64,000 nucleotides of DNA, from assembly GCA_025642065.1 (NCBI GenBank), contig JAODUP010001582.1, forward strand, positions 24,190 through 88,189. Direction: 5' to 3'. The notes below the pieces were generated by a model. It saw only the letters and a list, made by a program, of their open reading frames with translations, ran no database searches and had not been told where the DNA came from. Positions 13,915 through 26,394 of the stretch are shown piece after piece. Both the position numbers and the translations under genes were made by a program. Position 1 is the stretch's first letter, and each line of letters opens with the position of its first letter. Origin of the DNA: Paralvinella palmiformis. Taxonomy: Eukaryota; Annelida; Polychaeta; Terebellida; Alvinellidae.

Positions 13915-14085
13915 GTGAATAAGATATATTTATAAATTCTCTCTCGTTGTCGATATCACGAGTAAATAATTGTTCAGATCATATTAGCAAAAGAGAAAAA
14001 TCCAGATTTATATCGAGAGAGTTATATAACACCAACATACACTATTTTATAGATTGGATATCGACATTGTCACACATTTTAAACT
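13915..14085 (-). pseudogene. Carbohydrate-sulfotransferase-like pseudogene, copy 2 (C-terminal piece)
   Basis: Closely matches 41400-41550, the end of the 315-residue gene, in the same (minus) orientation. Shared strings include gttatataacNccaacatac, ttttatagattg and attgtcacacat. Only the last 30-40 codons remain. The rest of the copy appears to be missing or displaced by the SINE at 14090-14275 and the LINE at 14318-15760. A stretch at 16280-16545 resembling the family's 5' flank, in the same orientation, is probably the other end of this copy. That link is inferred. Confidence 0.65.
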
Positions 14086-14275
14086 GATTTCAATGTAAAT
14101 GTAGCTGTTTTGTGGCCACCTTTGTGTACAAGGTAGGCTAATTGGGCCGAGCGACCTCCAAAGGTAATGAGGCCAAATCAAAGATGAAACAACCTTCTGA
14201 CATAGCTCGACCGTGGTTTGAACCCAGGTGCTATAGATATATGCCAATCGCGCTAACGGTTAGGTCATGAAATAG
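14047..14275 (-). mobile_element. tRNA-derived SINE, family 1
   Basis: On the minus strand it starts with a tRNA-like head: an A-box-like block near taaccgttagcgcgattgg and a B-box gggttcaaacc. The body is gtttcatctttgattt, cattacctttggaggtcgctcggccc and acaaaggtggccacaaaac. The same body occurs at 43354-43530, establishing a repeat family. The left end overlaps the sulfotransferase relic, consistent with insertion into it. Confidence 0.8.
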
Positions 14276-14317
14276 CTACGATAATAATAATACATATAAT
14301 AAACATATCTTTCGACA

Positions 14318-15760
14318 TTGGCATAGTACCCAATGAAATGAAAATAATTAAGATTACTCAAATCTTATAAATCATCATATCCAAGTCTCTTAAACAATTA
14401 TAAACCAGTAAGTCTTATTGCTGCTTTCTCAAAATTGATCGAAAAAGTTATGTTTAATAAATTAATCTAATTTTTGAATGCTAACAATAGACTATTTAAA
14501 CATCAATATGGATGTCAATCTAAACAGTCTACTGTTCGTCCAATAATGCATCTGCTTAACAATTGTGCAGAGGTTACTTTTGCGACCTTTCCAGGGCGTT
14601 TGATATTATCAATCATGATATTATCTAGTAAAATTAAATTCTTCTGTCGTAGGTAGGGTGGCGAATCATTGGTTTGAAAGTTACTGGTTTGATAGATCTC
14701 AATTTGGTGAATTAGAAAAAGTACATTATTCACTTTTACCTATTGGATGTGGAGTGCCCCAAAGCACCATTTTTGGACCAATATTTATAACCGATCTATG
14801 TAAGCGACATATACAATCCATGTAATGGAAACATTGTATCATTTGCTGATGATACCACTCTATCTATGTCAGACTATGATGCGCATCAATTATTCTCTAA
14901 TGCAAACATGCAGATAAACGATCTTCTTAAATGATTTTTCGCTAACAAACTGTCATTAAATGCAAACAAAACTAAAACCAACGTTATTGTTATTAGGCCT
15001 AATCATAGGCATTGCGATTTAACAGTACTTAATATATACATTGACAATACAATGTCAAAATAATGGGTAACGAATGTGAAGAAACATCTTTTAAATATTT
15101 GGGAATTCACATTGAAGATCATTTAACATGGAAATACTATATCGTTCATGTTAACACAAAGGTGTTGAGGTCACTATTTTCTATCAAGCAAGTGGAGAAC
15201 TTCTTACCTAGAGATAGCATGCGAACATTGTATTTTGCATCAGTACACTTCCACTATATCTATGGCATAGTTACGTGGGGAAATGCTAGTAAAGCAGCTT
15301 TACACCACCCCATCGTCCTTCAGAAACGGGCATTACGTATCATTAATAACATTAATTACAATGGACACACGGATCCTCTCTTTAAAGCCTCTCGACTTGT
15401 AAAAATTGATTGACTTGTACAAATATCAAGCCTTTGTAGTTCATATTTGATTAGATAACTAATAAACCACCCCTATCATTTGCAAATACTTTCCAATTCA
15501 ATCTTGATCTTGATTTACGTCCGACGAGACAAGCGGATATGACACACATTGCTAGTTGCCCATTGCAACTGGCAAGAAGACTCACTCTGTATGCACTTCC
15601 AAAAATATTGAATAAACAGCCCAAACCCCTAATGAATGTCGACAATTTATTTCGTTCTCAGTTTAAATACCAAGTTAAAGCCAGATACGTAAATAACTAC
15701 CAAAGCCACGTCCAATGCAAGAACGAAAGATGCTTAGATTGTTACAACATATTATAATAA
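14318..15760 (+). mobile_element. Non-LTR retrotransposon (LINE) reverse transcriptase, degenerate
   Basis: Plus-strand LINE polymerase with multiple stops. In order: a YKPVSLIAAFSKLIEKVM block (14400-14460); HQYGCQSKQSTVRPIMHLL (14490-14550); GVPQSTIFGP (14750-14780), the family's GVPQGSVLGP; FADDTTLS (14840-14870), with the catalytic Asp pair; NKLSLNANKTK (14945-14975). The open piece at 15063-15413 follows with FKYLGIHIEDHLTWK, IYGIVTWGNA and LQKRALRII. The C-terminal tail degenerates to about 15760. The layout fits the CR1/Jockey superfamily; the exact clade is not resolved. The 5' part (endonuclease) is absent, the usual 5' truncation. Confidence 0.85.
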
Positions 15761-16280
15761 TCGCTTGGTTTCTAATAATGTTAAAAAAATTATAATATAA
15801 ATGGTTGATATTAATGACAATTCGTATTGTTCTATTATATACATCACAATGTCTTATCGTGTCCTGGTTTTGTTTTTGTGAACTCAAACCGATGGTTATT
15901 ATGATTCTTTTCACCACTATCAATTCCCAACTACAGCCTCTTTCTCACTATTATGGCAATTTAAGACTGTCTCGCACACAGAGCAGCCCATCATCGTCCG
16001 GGGCCAGTAAGAATATTAGCAATTACGCTACCCTGGTCCTCCAATTTACATTCTCTTGGCATTTCGTAAACGCGTATTATATATCTATATACATCTAAAT
16101 TCATTAGTCAATCTTGTCATAGCCTTGATCGGTTATATCTTGACCTTTTTATTTCAGATGGAGGTTAAAAAGATATTCATAAGCATTGACCTTATTCACC
16201 TTGAATAATCAACACCCCCATTAACATTATCGATAATGTCAAATATCCGTAAATCGTCTCACGTATTATCTAACAATAAT
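15760..16280. other. No gene seen between LINE and family 5' flank
   Basis: Short chance frames only. The expected N-terminal coding part of sulfotransferase copy 2 was not found here. Confidence 0.4.
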
Positions 16281-16545
16281 TATCATGTTTTTAGTTCATT
16301 TTGTACCTAGTTTATCTCACGCGATAACTATTGCCGGTTCATTTGATGTGTTTACATTATACTAGATAAGCGACTCGTTCATTAATTGATAATCAATTAT
16401 AAGTGACACACGCAACTGTCAATCTTTTGATATCTCGGCCATCACCGTGTGTAAATAAATAAATCAAATCATACATGTTTGTAAATAAAGACATGCATGT
16501 AGATAATTGAGTGCATAGAAAGAGAAATGTTGCTATTATTCTGTC
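16280..16545 (-). other. 5'-flank-like remnant of the sulfotransferase-like unit
   Basis: Resembles 46440-46590, 42610-42700 and 59560-59830: a cgcaactgtcaatc block, then tcaccgtgtgtaaataNata, then tcaaatc and gaNtgagtgcatagaNag. In the intact copy this block lies a few hundred bases upstream of the start codon. It is probably the other end of copy 2. Confidence 0.55.
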
Positions 16546-16565
16546 TATGTGACTTTCGAAAGATG

Positions 16566-16598
16566 ATATATGATGATGATGATGATGATGATGATGAT
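16566..16598. repeat. (GAT)n microsatellite
   Basis: About 10 GAT units; it gives a spurious poly-His frame on the minus strand. Confidence 0.97.
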
Positions 16599-16679
16599 TA
16601 TCGGCATAACAATGATATTTAATGTTTTGCCTTTTAATAATTTCACCGATTGGTTTAGCATGAGATACATACATTAATT

Positions 16680-17130
16680 ATTTGGTCTTAAATGGGGTCC
16701 CTGTGGTTCACCAAAATTAGACCTATGTCAAATGATGTTTTAACCGAGACTGAAATACACTGAGTTATGCTGGGGATGTATTTTCTATACTCATTGCTAC
16801 TACCTATCCTATACATTTGGTGCTGAAAGGAAGGTTAGAAATAGGACGACAATTCTTCATGTCATCCTTATCCAAATCAGATTTCCTAGGCGGCATATTT
16901 ATGGAGGTTCGTTTCTTCCTGTGAGGTCGCATGCCTCGTTCGATGACTTGATAATTATATCATTCAAATCAACCTCAGAAGCTTGTGGAAACATTTCGAG
17001 CATTTCTCACCAAACATAATATCTGTAACCCGGAGGATACTGTTGGTATTATTTGCGGAATCAGAAATGATCTTATTCCTGGTGATTGTTGGTTTCCTCA
17101 TGAAGCCATTGTTGAACTTGTTCACCCACC
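16680..17130 (-). mobile_element. LINE reverse-transcriptase fragment, same family as 3130-4215
   Basis: Minus strand 17125-17020 reads FNNGFMRKPTITRNKI, equivalent to FSNYFMSKK...IRNK at 3.6 kb. It then continues as VDLNDIIIKSSNEACDL (16985-16930), the family's 'eeV..II..s..kSC.LDP' block. At about 16720-16690 a degenerate GEPQGP block corresponds to GVPQG. Nucleotide similarity to 3380-3680 is evident on both sides of gatcttattcctgRtgatt. Heavily deleted. Confidence 0.6.
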
Positions 17131-17476
17131 AGGCGAAGTAAAATGTGAAGATTTACATTTGAGTTACTTTCCTCTTTAAATATCCTATATTAAATGTCAT
17201 TTTATATCCTGCTTATTTATTTATTATTAATTTTTAACGGTTGAGAGAAGTAGAGTAGTTAAACTGATTAATATAAAACAATTTATTTGTAAATATGAAA
17301 CAAACTCTTAAAATAAATTAATAAACATCTTTCCTTCAGTTCAGTTTACTTTCACTTTGCCACAAAAATGGTACTTATATGATGTTAAGAACATCCTGCC
17401 TAAAAAGGTTATATAAATATAGGTATAAAATATCCCAATTAACTATGCAAAACACGAATGATATATATCCGAGCTA

Positions 17477-17510
17477 CACGGTGGCTCATAAATATCTACC
17501 CATTTTTCTT
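17477..17510 (+). repeat. Left terminal inverted repeat of mariner-type element
   Basis: Begins cacggtggctcataaatatc; preceded by TA at 17475-17476. Confidence 0.85.
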
Positions 17511-18398
17511 CGTTGATATTATCAAGGAAAATAAATATTTTCTTTTCATTTTCAGGTGAGCAGTAGAATTGGCTTGATACCGAAATAGACGTGATACATC
17601 AATTTTCAGCATTTTTGAAAGTTACTTTTCAACCAAATCAGCAGTTCTAAGATAAAGGGCATTTCGGAGGTAATTTCCATGGGAAAGGTTCCACGCAGAA
17701 AAAAACTATAACGAACGTAGAATGTAGAGAAATTTAGAAATAGTGGCGGTGTGGGAAATGACAATAAAGGTCAAAGTGGGCGGCAAAGTACTGTCAGATC
17801 ACCAGATAATGTTCAGGCAGTAAGCGAATATCTTCAACAGTCACCACGAAAATCGATAAGACGACTGTCTCAGGAAGTTGGTATCTCAAAGGCACATGTG
17901 CAAAAAGTCATTCATACCGACTTAAAGACTTAAATCCTCCAGAAACAAAATGATGCGAATAAAAGAGAACGGGTGGAATTTTGCCAGGGAATTAGTGAAC
18001 AAATTGAGAACAACCCAGGTGTTCAGTGATGAAGCCCATTTCCGTATGAGTGGGGATGTCAACAAATGAAATATGCGGATTTGGGCATCTGAACAGTCCC
18101 ATGAACATACCAAGCAACCATTAAATCAGGAAAAGTAAGATTTTTATATATTCACCAGATATGAACCTCCCTGACTACTTTCTTTGGGAGTATCTGAAGG
18201 ACAGAGTGTATTAGGATAAACCAAAGGCACTGAAAGAAAACATTAAGAGAAATCAGACGGATTCCGAGAGAAATGCTGAACAGAGTTGTGGACAATTCTC
18301 AACGTTCTCGTTGCTGCTGTCATTCAGACGCGTGGTCTCTAGCATCTATGAAGAAAAAAAACATGCAAAAATTTTAACCTTTGTTCCAGTTTTGGCTA

Positions 18399-18432
18399 AA
18401 GAAAACTGGGTAGATTTTTGAGGGCCGCCCTG
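18399..18432 (-). repeat. Right terminal inverted repeat of mariner-type element
   Basis: Reverse complement begins cagggcggccctcaaaaatc; followed by TA at 18433-18434. Confidence 0.85.
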
Positions 18433-18434
18433 TA

Positions 18435-19440
18435 AAATATATTGTTTTGAGTTTACTATATCCTATTAAAATACTAAAATAGATATGCTAATTTTGTTTT
18501 TCTTCATTTATCTGTACCTAGAGTTGACATTGTTGTTTCCTATAGTCTGAAGCCCTGAGGAATAAATAAAGAGCTTGAAGAGTGTAATAATAGTATATGG
18601 TGTGGAAACAAATCATAAAGTGACATCAGTTATATAAAGACATGACGAAATGATGCATAAAACATTACAAAGAGACGTTTTTGTAACAATACTAATGTTA
18701 CCCATTTAACTTTTTTACGTATAATATATTTTAATATTAACTTCAAATATTGGTATGCTTCATTATCTAGGTAAATAGATAGAGAGGTCGATTGTTATAG
18801 ATGGCGATTAAGAGAGAGGGGATAGAGGGGAAAAAGAACCGGCGCAAAATATTATTTAGTCAAGTGTCTGAAGTGCCAGGTATGTTGTACCTAGACCTGG
18901 GATACAATATTTGCATCGAGAAATTGCTTCGTAAATCCGGGTCCATTAAACATGTTTTAGTAAATTCGTTATGTCTGTGAGTTGTACTCCAATAAGGAAA
19001 TGGCCCACTTTGCCATTTGTCATTCTCTTGTCTTCATATCTGATCTAGAGCTCTTTACTTCTTTATCTTCAACAGCTGTGATGCAAAGATAAGTTGTTTA
19101 CCTTTTTTTACTATGGGTTCCAGATCTTCCGTCTATGTAGACATATGTTATATCCAATACGTTCATGTAATGCTCTTTGTATAAATTGTGCTGTGGAAAA
19201 AAAGTTATTTTATTGTCGAATATAAATAGACATAATAGTTAAATGGACCAATGACGTCAGTTCTTGGCTTAATATTTGACATGACGTATGATGCGACTTA
19301 CTTCAATCAACATTCAATGATAAACATGCACATTAATTATCATAACATAAAATGCCGGAATAAATTATTAATGAAGATTTTCTTATATTTCTAGGCGTCC
19401 TTTATCGAGTTATCTAGTAATGTATTCTAGGTGTTATGAC
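18435..19440. other. No gene seen
   Basis: No motif, repeat or sustained frame was recognised. Confidence 0.5.
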
Positions 19441-19690
19441 ACTGATATTTGATTTATATAGCACCACATCCAGCTGTGCTGTTTAGTGGTGCTTAAACAT
19501 TATTGTTATCCCTAACACTGATCTGTATTATCCAGCACACACCTCAACTCCCATGGGAGCATACAACACGTGCTGCCACTGTGTGTTCATATCATTATTC
19601 AGACACGTAGCCGTCACTTCCTGTCAGGTTCTCATTTCTGGCCGGTTACGAGTCCTACGCTCTAACTAACTGAGTCATCATAGCTCGATA
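19440..19690 (-). mobile_element. tRNA-derived SINE, family 3
   Basis: The minus-strand head reads gatgactcagttagttagag then cgtaggactcgtaac, tRNA-like through the A box and anticodon region with a decayed B box. The 3' part contains caccactaaacagcacagc and gtggtgctatataaatcaaa. The head resembles the one at 42690-42780. Confidence 0.65.
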
Positions 19691-19699
19691 AATACTGCA

Positions 19700-21064
19700 T
19701 TTTACTGTCATACAATATTCCATTATTATTCTCTAATAGAGAGTGATTGGTTTTCTTATTACTGTTTTTTATCTCTTCTGACGTAAATCTTTCAACATCC
19801 GAGCCACAAGTGATTGATATGTTGTCGTTAATTTAATCACGTGACTACTAAATTCTGTCTGTGTAAACATTCTCCAATCGACGTAACTTCTCATTTTACA
19901 TTCTCAATCAACATATTTTTATTCGGGTGTCATGATAGAGATCATTCTGTTGTTAATTCTTCAAATATCAATCATACTCAAATATCGATTAATATATACT
20001 ATATCCTTGTTGGACAGTTTAGTTTAATTTCCATTGTACAAATAAATTATTCTTCATCCAAAACTCTTCAGAATCATAATGATGGAGTTAGATAAATTAG
20101 TCACTCTGTTATAAAACAACTAAAAAAATTCTTATTTCTTTAATATTAATTTTTTTTGTTATCAACGATACAACATTCTTCTATATATTGATAACGAAGA
20201 TAATCTAAGTGTCATTATGTCATATAATTAAACCTACAATATTTTTATTAGAAAACACGTGAAAAGGCATTAATGTCATATTATTTATTTATGTCACGAT
20301 TAATTTTTTTTGGCTTTGAAAATAGTATTTTTGCTGTTGGTCATTTGGAGTTATTAAAATAAAAGGTGTTATTCAAAATTGAAACCAGAATTGATGTATT
20401 CTTATTGTGTGTATCCCTTCACTAAGCGAATCGTTTAATATGATGAAATATTAATATATGCTCATATTACGATATAACTTGAAGATTCTTTCTGAATCAT
20501 ATATAGAAATCTGATTTAATAACATTTTTAAAGCACAAAACTGAATTTCATTTCTAGATAATCATAATTAAATCATTGTATCTGAGGAAATGTCTAATCT
20601 AAGACATTATATAGGTCTTAGACTAGTATGTGAGTCATTAATACCAACAAGCTTTACAGAAAGTTGCCTTAGTCTACATCTCTTAATTTTTGTCAAATAT
20701 ATTAAACATCTATACTCCTATCAAGGCGTTACCTTGATCAATTTAAATACTAGTCAACATTAAAACTGTAATTTTATGTTATACGAACCTAAAAACACTC
20801 TAATAAGTGTCATAAAAAGAAATTAATTTATTAACCAGGATTGGTTTTTTAAAGGATTTTTCATTTTTTTGAATTTTACAACCTTTTTTGGTTCTTCCAT
20901 TTAATTTTGATTTCTCAACAATATAGCTACAAAATGGAACCCAAATATAGATACAGCAGACAAATGGTGTCAAGAGGTCAAGGATAACTCACTTTATTCT
21001 ATTTGACAGTTCCGTACTATTAGAAATTGCTTCTAAATCTAGTTAGTGTTAGATATATGACGTC
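19700..21064. other. No gene seen
   Basis: About 20080-20440 resembles 600-990 in direct orientation. No other content recognised. Confidence 0.4.
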
Positions 21065-21410
21065 ATAGTACATGTGGCAGAAAGCTTCAGCGTAAAAGGA
21101 TTATTGTGTATCTAAAAATTAGATCACGTATAAATCTAACAATAATGTACTTAACGGCAAATATATCCCAATTAACTATGTCAGATAAGAGAGTCACATA
21201 CCGATTTGTAATATAGATTGTTATACCTTGTCACATAAAAATACAAAAATAGACAATTTATTTTTTCCAGTCATCTCTACCAAGGCTTTACATTGTGGTC
21301 CTCCATGTTTTGAAGATCTGGTGAATGGGTAAATGGTTGGAGTGATTAACAATAATATATGATGTAGAAAGATATAATACTATGACATTATTTATAGACA
21401 GATCCTTGGA

Positions 21411-21475
21411 AAAAAAAAATTTGGGGGAAAAAAAATTTAAAAAAACAAAAAAATGACCAAAAAAAAAAAATTTGA
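21411..21475. repeat. A-rich block with A/T-run symmetry
   Basis: Runs of 8-12 A broken by ttt, ggggg and tgacc. It is absent from the corresponding place in the right arm (about 63540-63650), so it arose or was inserted after the duplication, or was lost there. Confidence 0.7.
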
Positions 21476-21554
21476 ATAACAGTTTGTTTACCATACTTCT
21501 TGTTTTTTGGCTATTATATTTTAATAACAAATGTTAGAAGGTCAAATAAATATA

Positions 21555-21555
21555 T

Positions 21556-21586
<31 letters not shown>

Positions 21587-21640
21587 AAACACAAACACAC
21601 ACACACACACACACAAAACACACACACAAACACACACACC
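21555..21640. repeat. (CA)n compound microsatellite
   Basis: CA runs separated by aaacac. It lies at the same relative place as the alternating GC-rich tract at 63425-63480 in the other arm. Confidence 0.95.
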
Positions 21641-23384
21641 TTGTGTATTTAGATAATATTCCTTACTATAAAATTATCTTAAAGATCTGATTCCTCTAAA
21701 AACAAATTATCTTTCAACGTGAAGTTTCAACACGCAGCATAAATAATTTATCAGCTGTAATGTAATATAAATTGTGAAATATGAAACTTATTCCTGATTC
21801 AATAACTTTATAACAACATATTAATTTTCCCATTATTGCTGCACTTTCATTTATAGAACTATTACAGGTTTGTAAACGACAGTTTTTATTGATTATAAAA
21901 ATAGGTCTGTAGTGTGACATTCGTACAATTAATCAACGGATGTATATTTATGAATCAGAAAAGCGATAAATCAGATACCCATTTTATTGCTGCATCATTT
22001 GAAAACGTGGCATTCTCTTCTTTACATTAATTGATTTGGGTTGAAACGTGGACATTACAAGAAATCCTTATTTCGTGTATCCTGAATCGGTTCTAATTAA
22101 ACACATTTAGCTTTTACTTTCGATTACAATACACTTTCTTTGCTTACAAAGGAATGTTATATTTCAGATATCATTAGACACTATGGAAGCCGTTACGTAG
22201 TTGTCCTTACAGGTATTCTTTGGTCTGCACGATATGCCATCATAATAAGTGATACAATATTAATAATGTCATATACCTCAGTGGTTCATATATTGTTTAT
22301 TTGGAAAACAAATGATTATTGTTAGATTTCCAATTGACGTTATTGAATATTATGCATGGAAAATGTATAATATTATCTTAATGCCAATATATTACTCGCA
22401 ACAAGAACGCGCATTAGCTGTAATAATAGTTGTGAACTATGTGTGTATATCATAATAATATATTTGGCTTAATTCAAATTATAATTAGAGAAATCTGACG
22501 CAATATGACGTCAAATTGTAACTTTTAATCTCATATAGATGGCACCATAGTATTTAAAACTCAATGTTCGTCAGCCATTTTTAATTACACTTAATATAGA
22601 TGTGTTAATTTAATTATCATTAACGGATTAGGCTTTCATCCTTCAACCAGCACACATATTACCTTAATGTGATGTTGTTGTATATAATGAATATTTCTTA
22701 TAAAATAATTAACATAAATATAATATGGGAATAAAGAACATAAAACATTTCTTGCAACGTACAGTATTAGAATCTATATTATGGGTAAAAAGGGGTTTTG
22801 GGTTTATGAATATTTGTGTAACATATGGGAATGATTAAACTCTAACTCTAATATACTAATATATTATTATTTATGTTGGCGAGTGGTCGGAGTGGATGTT
22901 TGGGTTTAATAATGGTAGGCTGCCTTTTGAAGCTTGGTCTAAAACAAATTAATGAAATATTATCATAATCTTGTGAACGTGATATATTAAGATTAATAGT
23001 CACATTTCCCCTCCCATGTACTCATTTCTTCCCATACGTGTCCTTATTTACCAGGATGTCTCGATTTGAAGTGTCTATTTACATACGGAGATGAGCATGG
23101 CATCATGAGATTGACAGCTGTGTGTCATTGAAAACGGTTGGCCAATTGAAGGACGAGCCACTCAGAGCCAGTCAGATGTAAAGTAAGAACACAAACAGAA
23201 CTCGTAATGGTTGGTACGTGACACATCAGGAAGGCAATGAGCTGAGAACATGATATGTTTGGATAGATGAGAGACATGTATCACATCATCAAAGCCTGGT
23301 TGATATATAGTGACTTGTGTCTGATAGATTAATATTGTTGACTGAAGATATGACAAGATATTTTGTTATTGTGTAATAATAATG

Positions 23385-23705
23385 TGTAATATGGTCAAAG
23401 TCATCAAGTTCACATTTGTAATTATCGCTTCTGTTATATATTTTAACCGTTGGATCGGATTAATGATAGATATATTACCCTACGAAACAAACTGAAGAAA
23501 ATAACCACAACGACCTCCAGATGAAGAATGGTCATTATTGATCGGTTATAATATTAAGGATTAACACGAAGCGAATATGGTCAAAGTTGACCCTATTATT
23601 TAAACATAATGAAGATTCAAGAAGGTCACATTCTAACAGTTCAATGTCATCTGTTTACTGACATATTATTTGGGGTATAATTATATTAATTATTATTTGT
23701 CATAA
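23385..23705 (+). pseudogene. Carbohydrate-sulfotransferase-like pseudogene, copy 3 (in left arm)
   Basis: Plus strand 23392-23480 reads MVKVIKFTFVIIASV then IYFNRWIGLMIDILPYE, the N-terminal membrane segment of the family, followed by a stop and PPDEEWSLLIGY. Sequence equivalent to the whole first half of the sulfotransferase fold is then deleted, and the copy resumes at about 23570-23675 with TKRIWSKLT and SSMSSVY. It ends against a patch (23655-23705) like the interspersed repeat at 1-180. The inverted partner is at 59180-59490. The 5' flank (23030-23160) is conserved with the other copies. Confidence 0.7.
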
Positions 23706-24055
23706 TAGGTGACAGTGTAAGAAAGTCATGTCGTTATTACAACATCCTTTACTCTATTAGCTTTGCTTTGTATAATGTAATATCTGAATTTTTGTTTTTA
23801 TGTGGTCTGGCGAAACGACCTATTAATTCATACAATGTTCTTTGCTGGAGTTATACTCCATGAGTCATTTGATACTCATGTAATATTTGATGTAATATTC
23901 ATTTTATAAAGTAACCTTAATATATTATTTTTATTAAATATAATGTGAAGCATTTGAAGCTGGTGAGGCTTCCATGCTTACTTTGTATACTTTGTATACC
24001 ATCAGATATACCATTTCATATTTTTTTATGTCTGAATGTCTGTAAACATATATGG

Positions 24056-24440
24056 AATTGTGACTGAAAGTGTTGAAATGTGTCAGCTATTATGTAGCTG
24101 TTGTGTCTGTTAATTATCAAATAGTTACATTTTTAAAACTTAGATAATTACTTTGATCCGATCCAAACTGCATTTCATCTTATTCCTGATACTTATAATT
24201 TGTGTATTATGTGCATGCCTCTCATTGAAAGCAACAACAAATAAACTTCGTGAGACTTTATGTAATATAATAGAATAGACCAATTACCTTTTCATCATGG
24301 CTGTTTAAATTTCGACGTGAAGCCAAATGACAGACATATATTATTATAATGGAGATTTGTTTTCTGGAGCAAAATCTACGCCATAACGAATTAGTAACAC
24401 ACACCATGACACAGTTTTGTAAGGTAAGTTCGAGATGCAA
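24056..24440. other. Segment with a paralogue at 37660-38110
   Basis: Nucleotide resemblance to 37670-37870 in the same orientation: agctattatgtagctgttgt, gttacatttttaaaactNagat and gatccgatccaa. At 37658 the frame is open for 68 codons; here it is closed by several stops. Function unknown. Confidence 0.4.
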
Positions 24441-24756
24441 ACTTGCAATCTCTGGTGCATCAATAACATATATGCCACTTCAGACCTTGACTAGATAAAA
24501 TTAACTAAGTTACACAACATTAGGAGAAGCAGGAATTGTTCCCTTTTATAGTATTTAGTTATGGCTCAATTATTTTAGAAACAAAACATATCTATAATCT
24601 TAACTTAGCTAGGTGTTATCTCCATAATACCTAACAGGTTCAACTGAAGATCAATCAATAATCATGTTTATTATGTTTTTGAGATAAATAAAATGTGAAC
24701 CAGTAGGTGCTGCTTCTGTAACAATATTAATATTGTATAACTCATTGTGATTAGCA

Positions 24757-24765
24757 ATGATAATG

Positions 24766-24824
<59 letters not shown>

Positions 24825-24855
24825 TATTAGTATTATTATTATTATTATTATTATC
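24757..24855. repeat. (AAT)n/(ATT)n microsatellite
   Basis: About 100 bp of AAT switching to ATT. It encodes a spurious poly-Ile frame and has a counterpart at 56580-56683 in the other arm. Confidence 0.97.
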
Positions 24856-26333
24856 AAGGTTAGAATGATCTTTTGGTTTTTTCTTTGTCCAAAACATGAA
24901 TCACAGTTAATCACAAATTTATATAACCACAGTTAAGCTCCAGATAAAATCCTAGTAGTGTCATATCATTAACCTTTGCAAATTGGTTGATAAAAATAGA
25001 TTAAATGTACATAAAATGATAGTAAATTATCATTATATCACCATCGTCAATAACATCATTAACATCAACACCATATAAGTTATTATAGTATCATCAATAT
25101 TCTAATCACCATCTTCACTAAGTTAAGTCGAAATTTACACGAAAGAGGGAATCCGGAATCCTGGTACATTAAAGGGTTGTTTCTGTTCACATTTTCCCGA
25201 TCCTAGTCCTGTAGTCACTTACTGCGTGGAATATGTTATTCATATTATATGACAACGAGATTTGTTGAAGATTGTCTCCTCTGTTCTTCGTCAATCTTTA
25301 TGTCAATATATCAGGCAAAGATATTATTTACTATGACCATCTGTAGATTCAATGACATCTCTTTTGTCTTTGTGTCCAGATAAAGAAAATATATTATACC
25401 ATAAAGTGCGTGATAGGGAGAGAAAATTAAGCTTTAAAATTGATCATTGATCAACGAGGCTAATGTTAATATATTGATAATTAAAACAATATTGTTGGTA
25501 AATAGGTCATATTATATTAATGAAACTGTAACTAATATAGAACTGTTGATTTGATATTATAAAGTTATTGAATCAAGGATAAGTCATAAATATCGCATCA
25601 CGTATTTAATTTCGGTTGAGAAGTTATGTTTTATGTTTGTTAAGACTACATGTTTTTAGATCCACGCGTTGAAAGAAAATAGTTGATCCAGAAGGATGAA
25701 GTCAAATATTATTTGCTCTTTGCAATCTATTTGGTTGATGCTAAACCAAAGGAATTATGCTCTGTTATATTTGTGCTTAAGTTCAATATAACTATCAAGA
25801 CCCGTGTTGTTATGATGGGTTATCTATGATGATGTATAACTAGAAGCGTTACATTTATAAAGCTGAACACATTTGAGTTATACATGTTTGCGCAATATTA
25901 AATTAATATTGACTATCATTTGTCATCAGCCCTTCAATGATTTTATTACGTGGTATTATCCAGTAAAATAACAAATTAGACCTAATTTTTAATCCAGATA
26001 TGTGTCCTCATTATAAATAATTAAAAATAATCTGTGACTAATTGTATGAATATTATTTTCTAAATTATCAATTTTAATAAGTCAGCTAAACATTATGAAC
26101 TTAATTGGATATAAGGCGTAAACATATCACACAGAAACATGTTTTAGATAACCTTTTGATTTCGTAATATTGAAACTTCTAGATAATGTAAAAGAAACTA
26201 TTTATAATAATTAGACTCTTTAGTTAATAACATCATTAATATTTAAAGATGCCCTCCATTTACTTGAAATAATAATACTAATAAAATTATTATTATTAAA
26301 ATGTCATCTCGCACTCACATTCCTTCTCTCTCA

Positions 26334-26394
<61 letters not shown>

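Larger units (their letters stand above)
17477..18432 (+). mobile_element. Tc1/mariner-type transposon with both terminal inverted repeats, internally deleted
   Basis: The left terminus 17477-17510 and the inverted right terminus 18399-18432 match at 27 of 34 positions, and each is flanked outside by TA, the target-site duplication typical of the Tc1/mariner superfamily. Inside, 17735-17930 encodes a helix-turn-helix region ending SPRKSIRRLSQEVGISKAHV. A block near 18020-18060 reads VFSDEAHFRMSG, with the first catalytic Asp, and 18165-18215 reads SPDMNLPDYFLWEYLKDRVY. The second catalytic Asp region is missing, so an internal deletion of a few hundred bases is inferred. Stops (for example VNK*) confirm it cannot encode an active enzyme. 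Confidence 0.85.

Noticed and set aside
16393..16674. Minus-strand frame with a poly-histidine run
   Set aside because: Translation of a (GAT)n microsatellite.
16985..17179. Plus-strand 64-codon frame that looks like an ordinary soluble protein
   Set aside because: The opposite strand carries recognisable LINE polymerase blocks and a nucleotide match to the LINE at 3.1-4.2 kb, so the plus-strand frame is a shadow.
24651..24914. Poly-isoleucine frames here and at 56522-56788
   Set aside because: Translated (AAT)n microsatellite in mirrored positions of the inverted arms.
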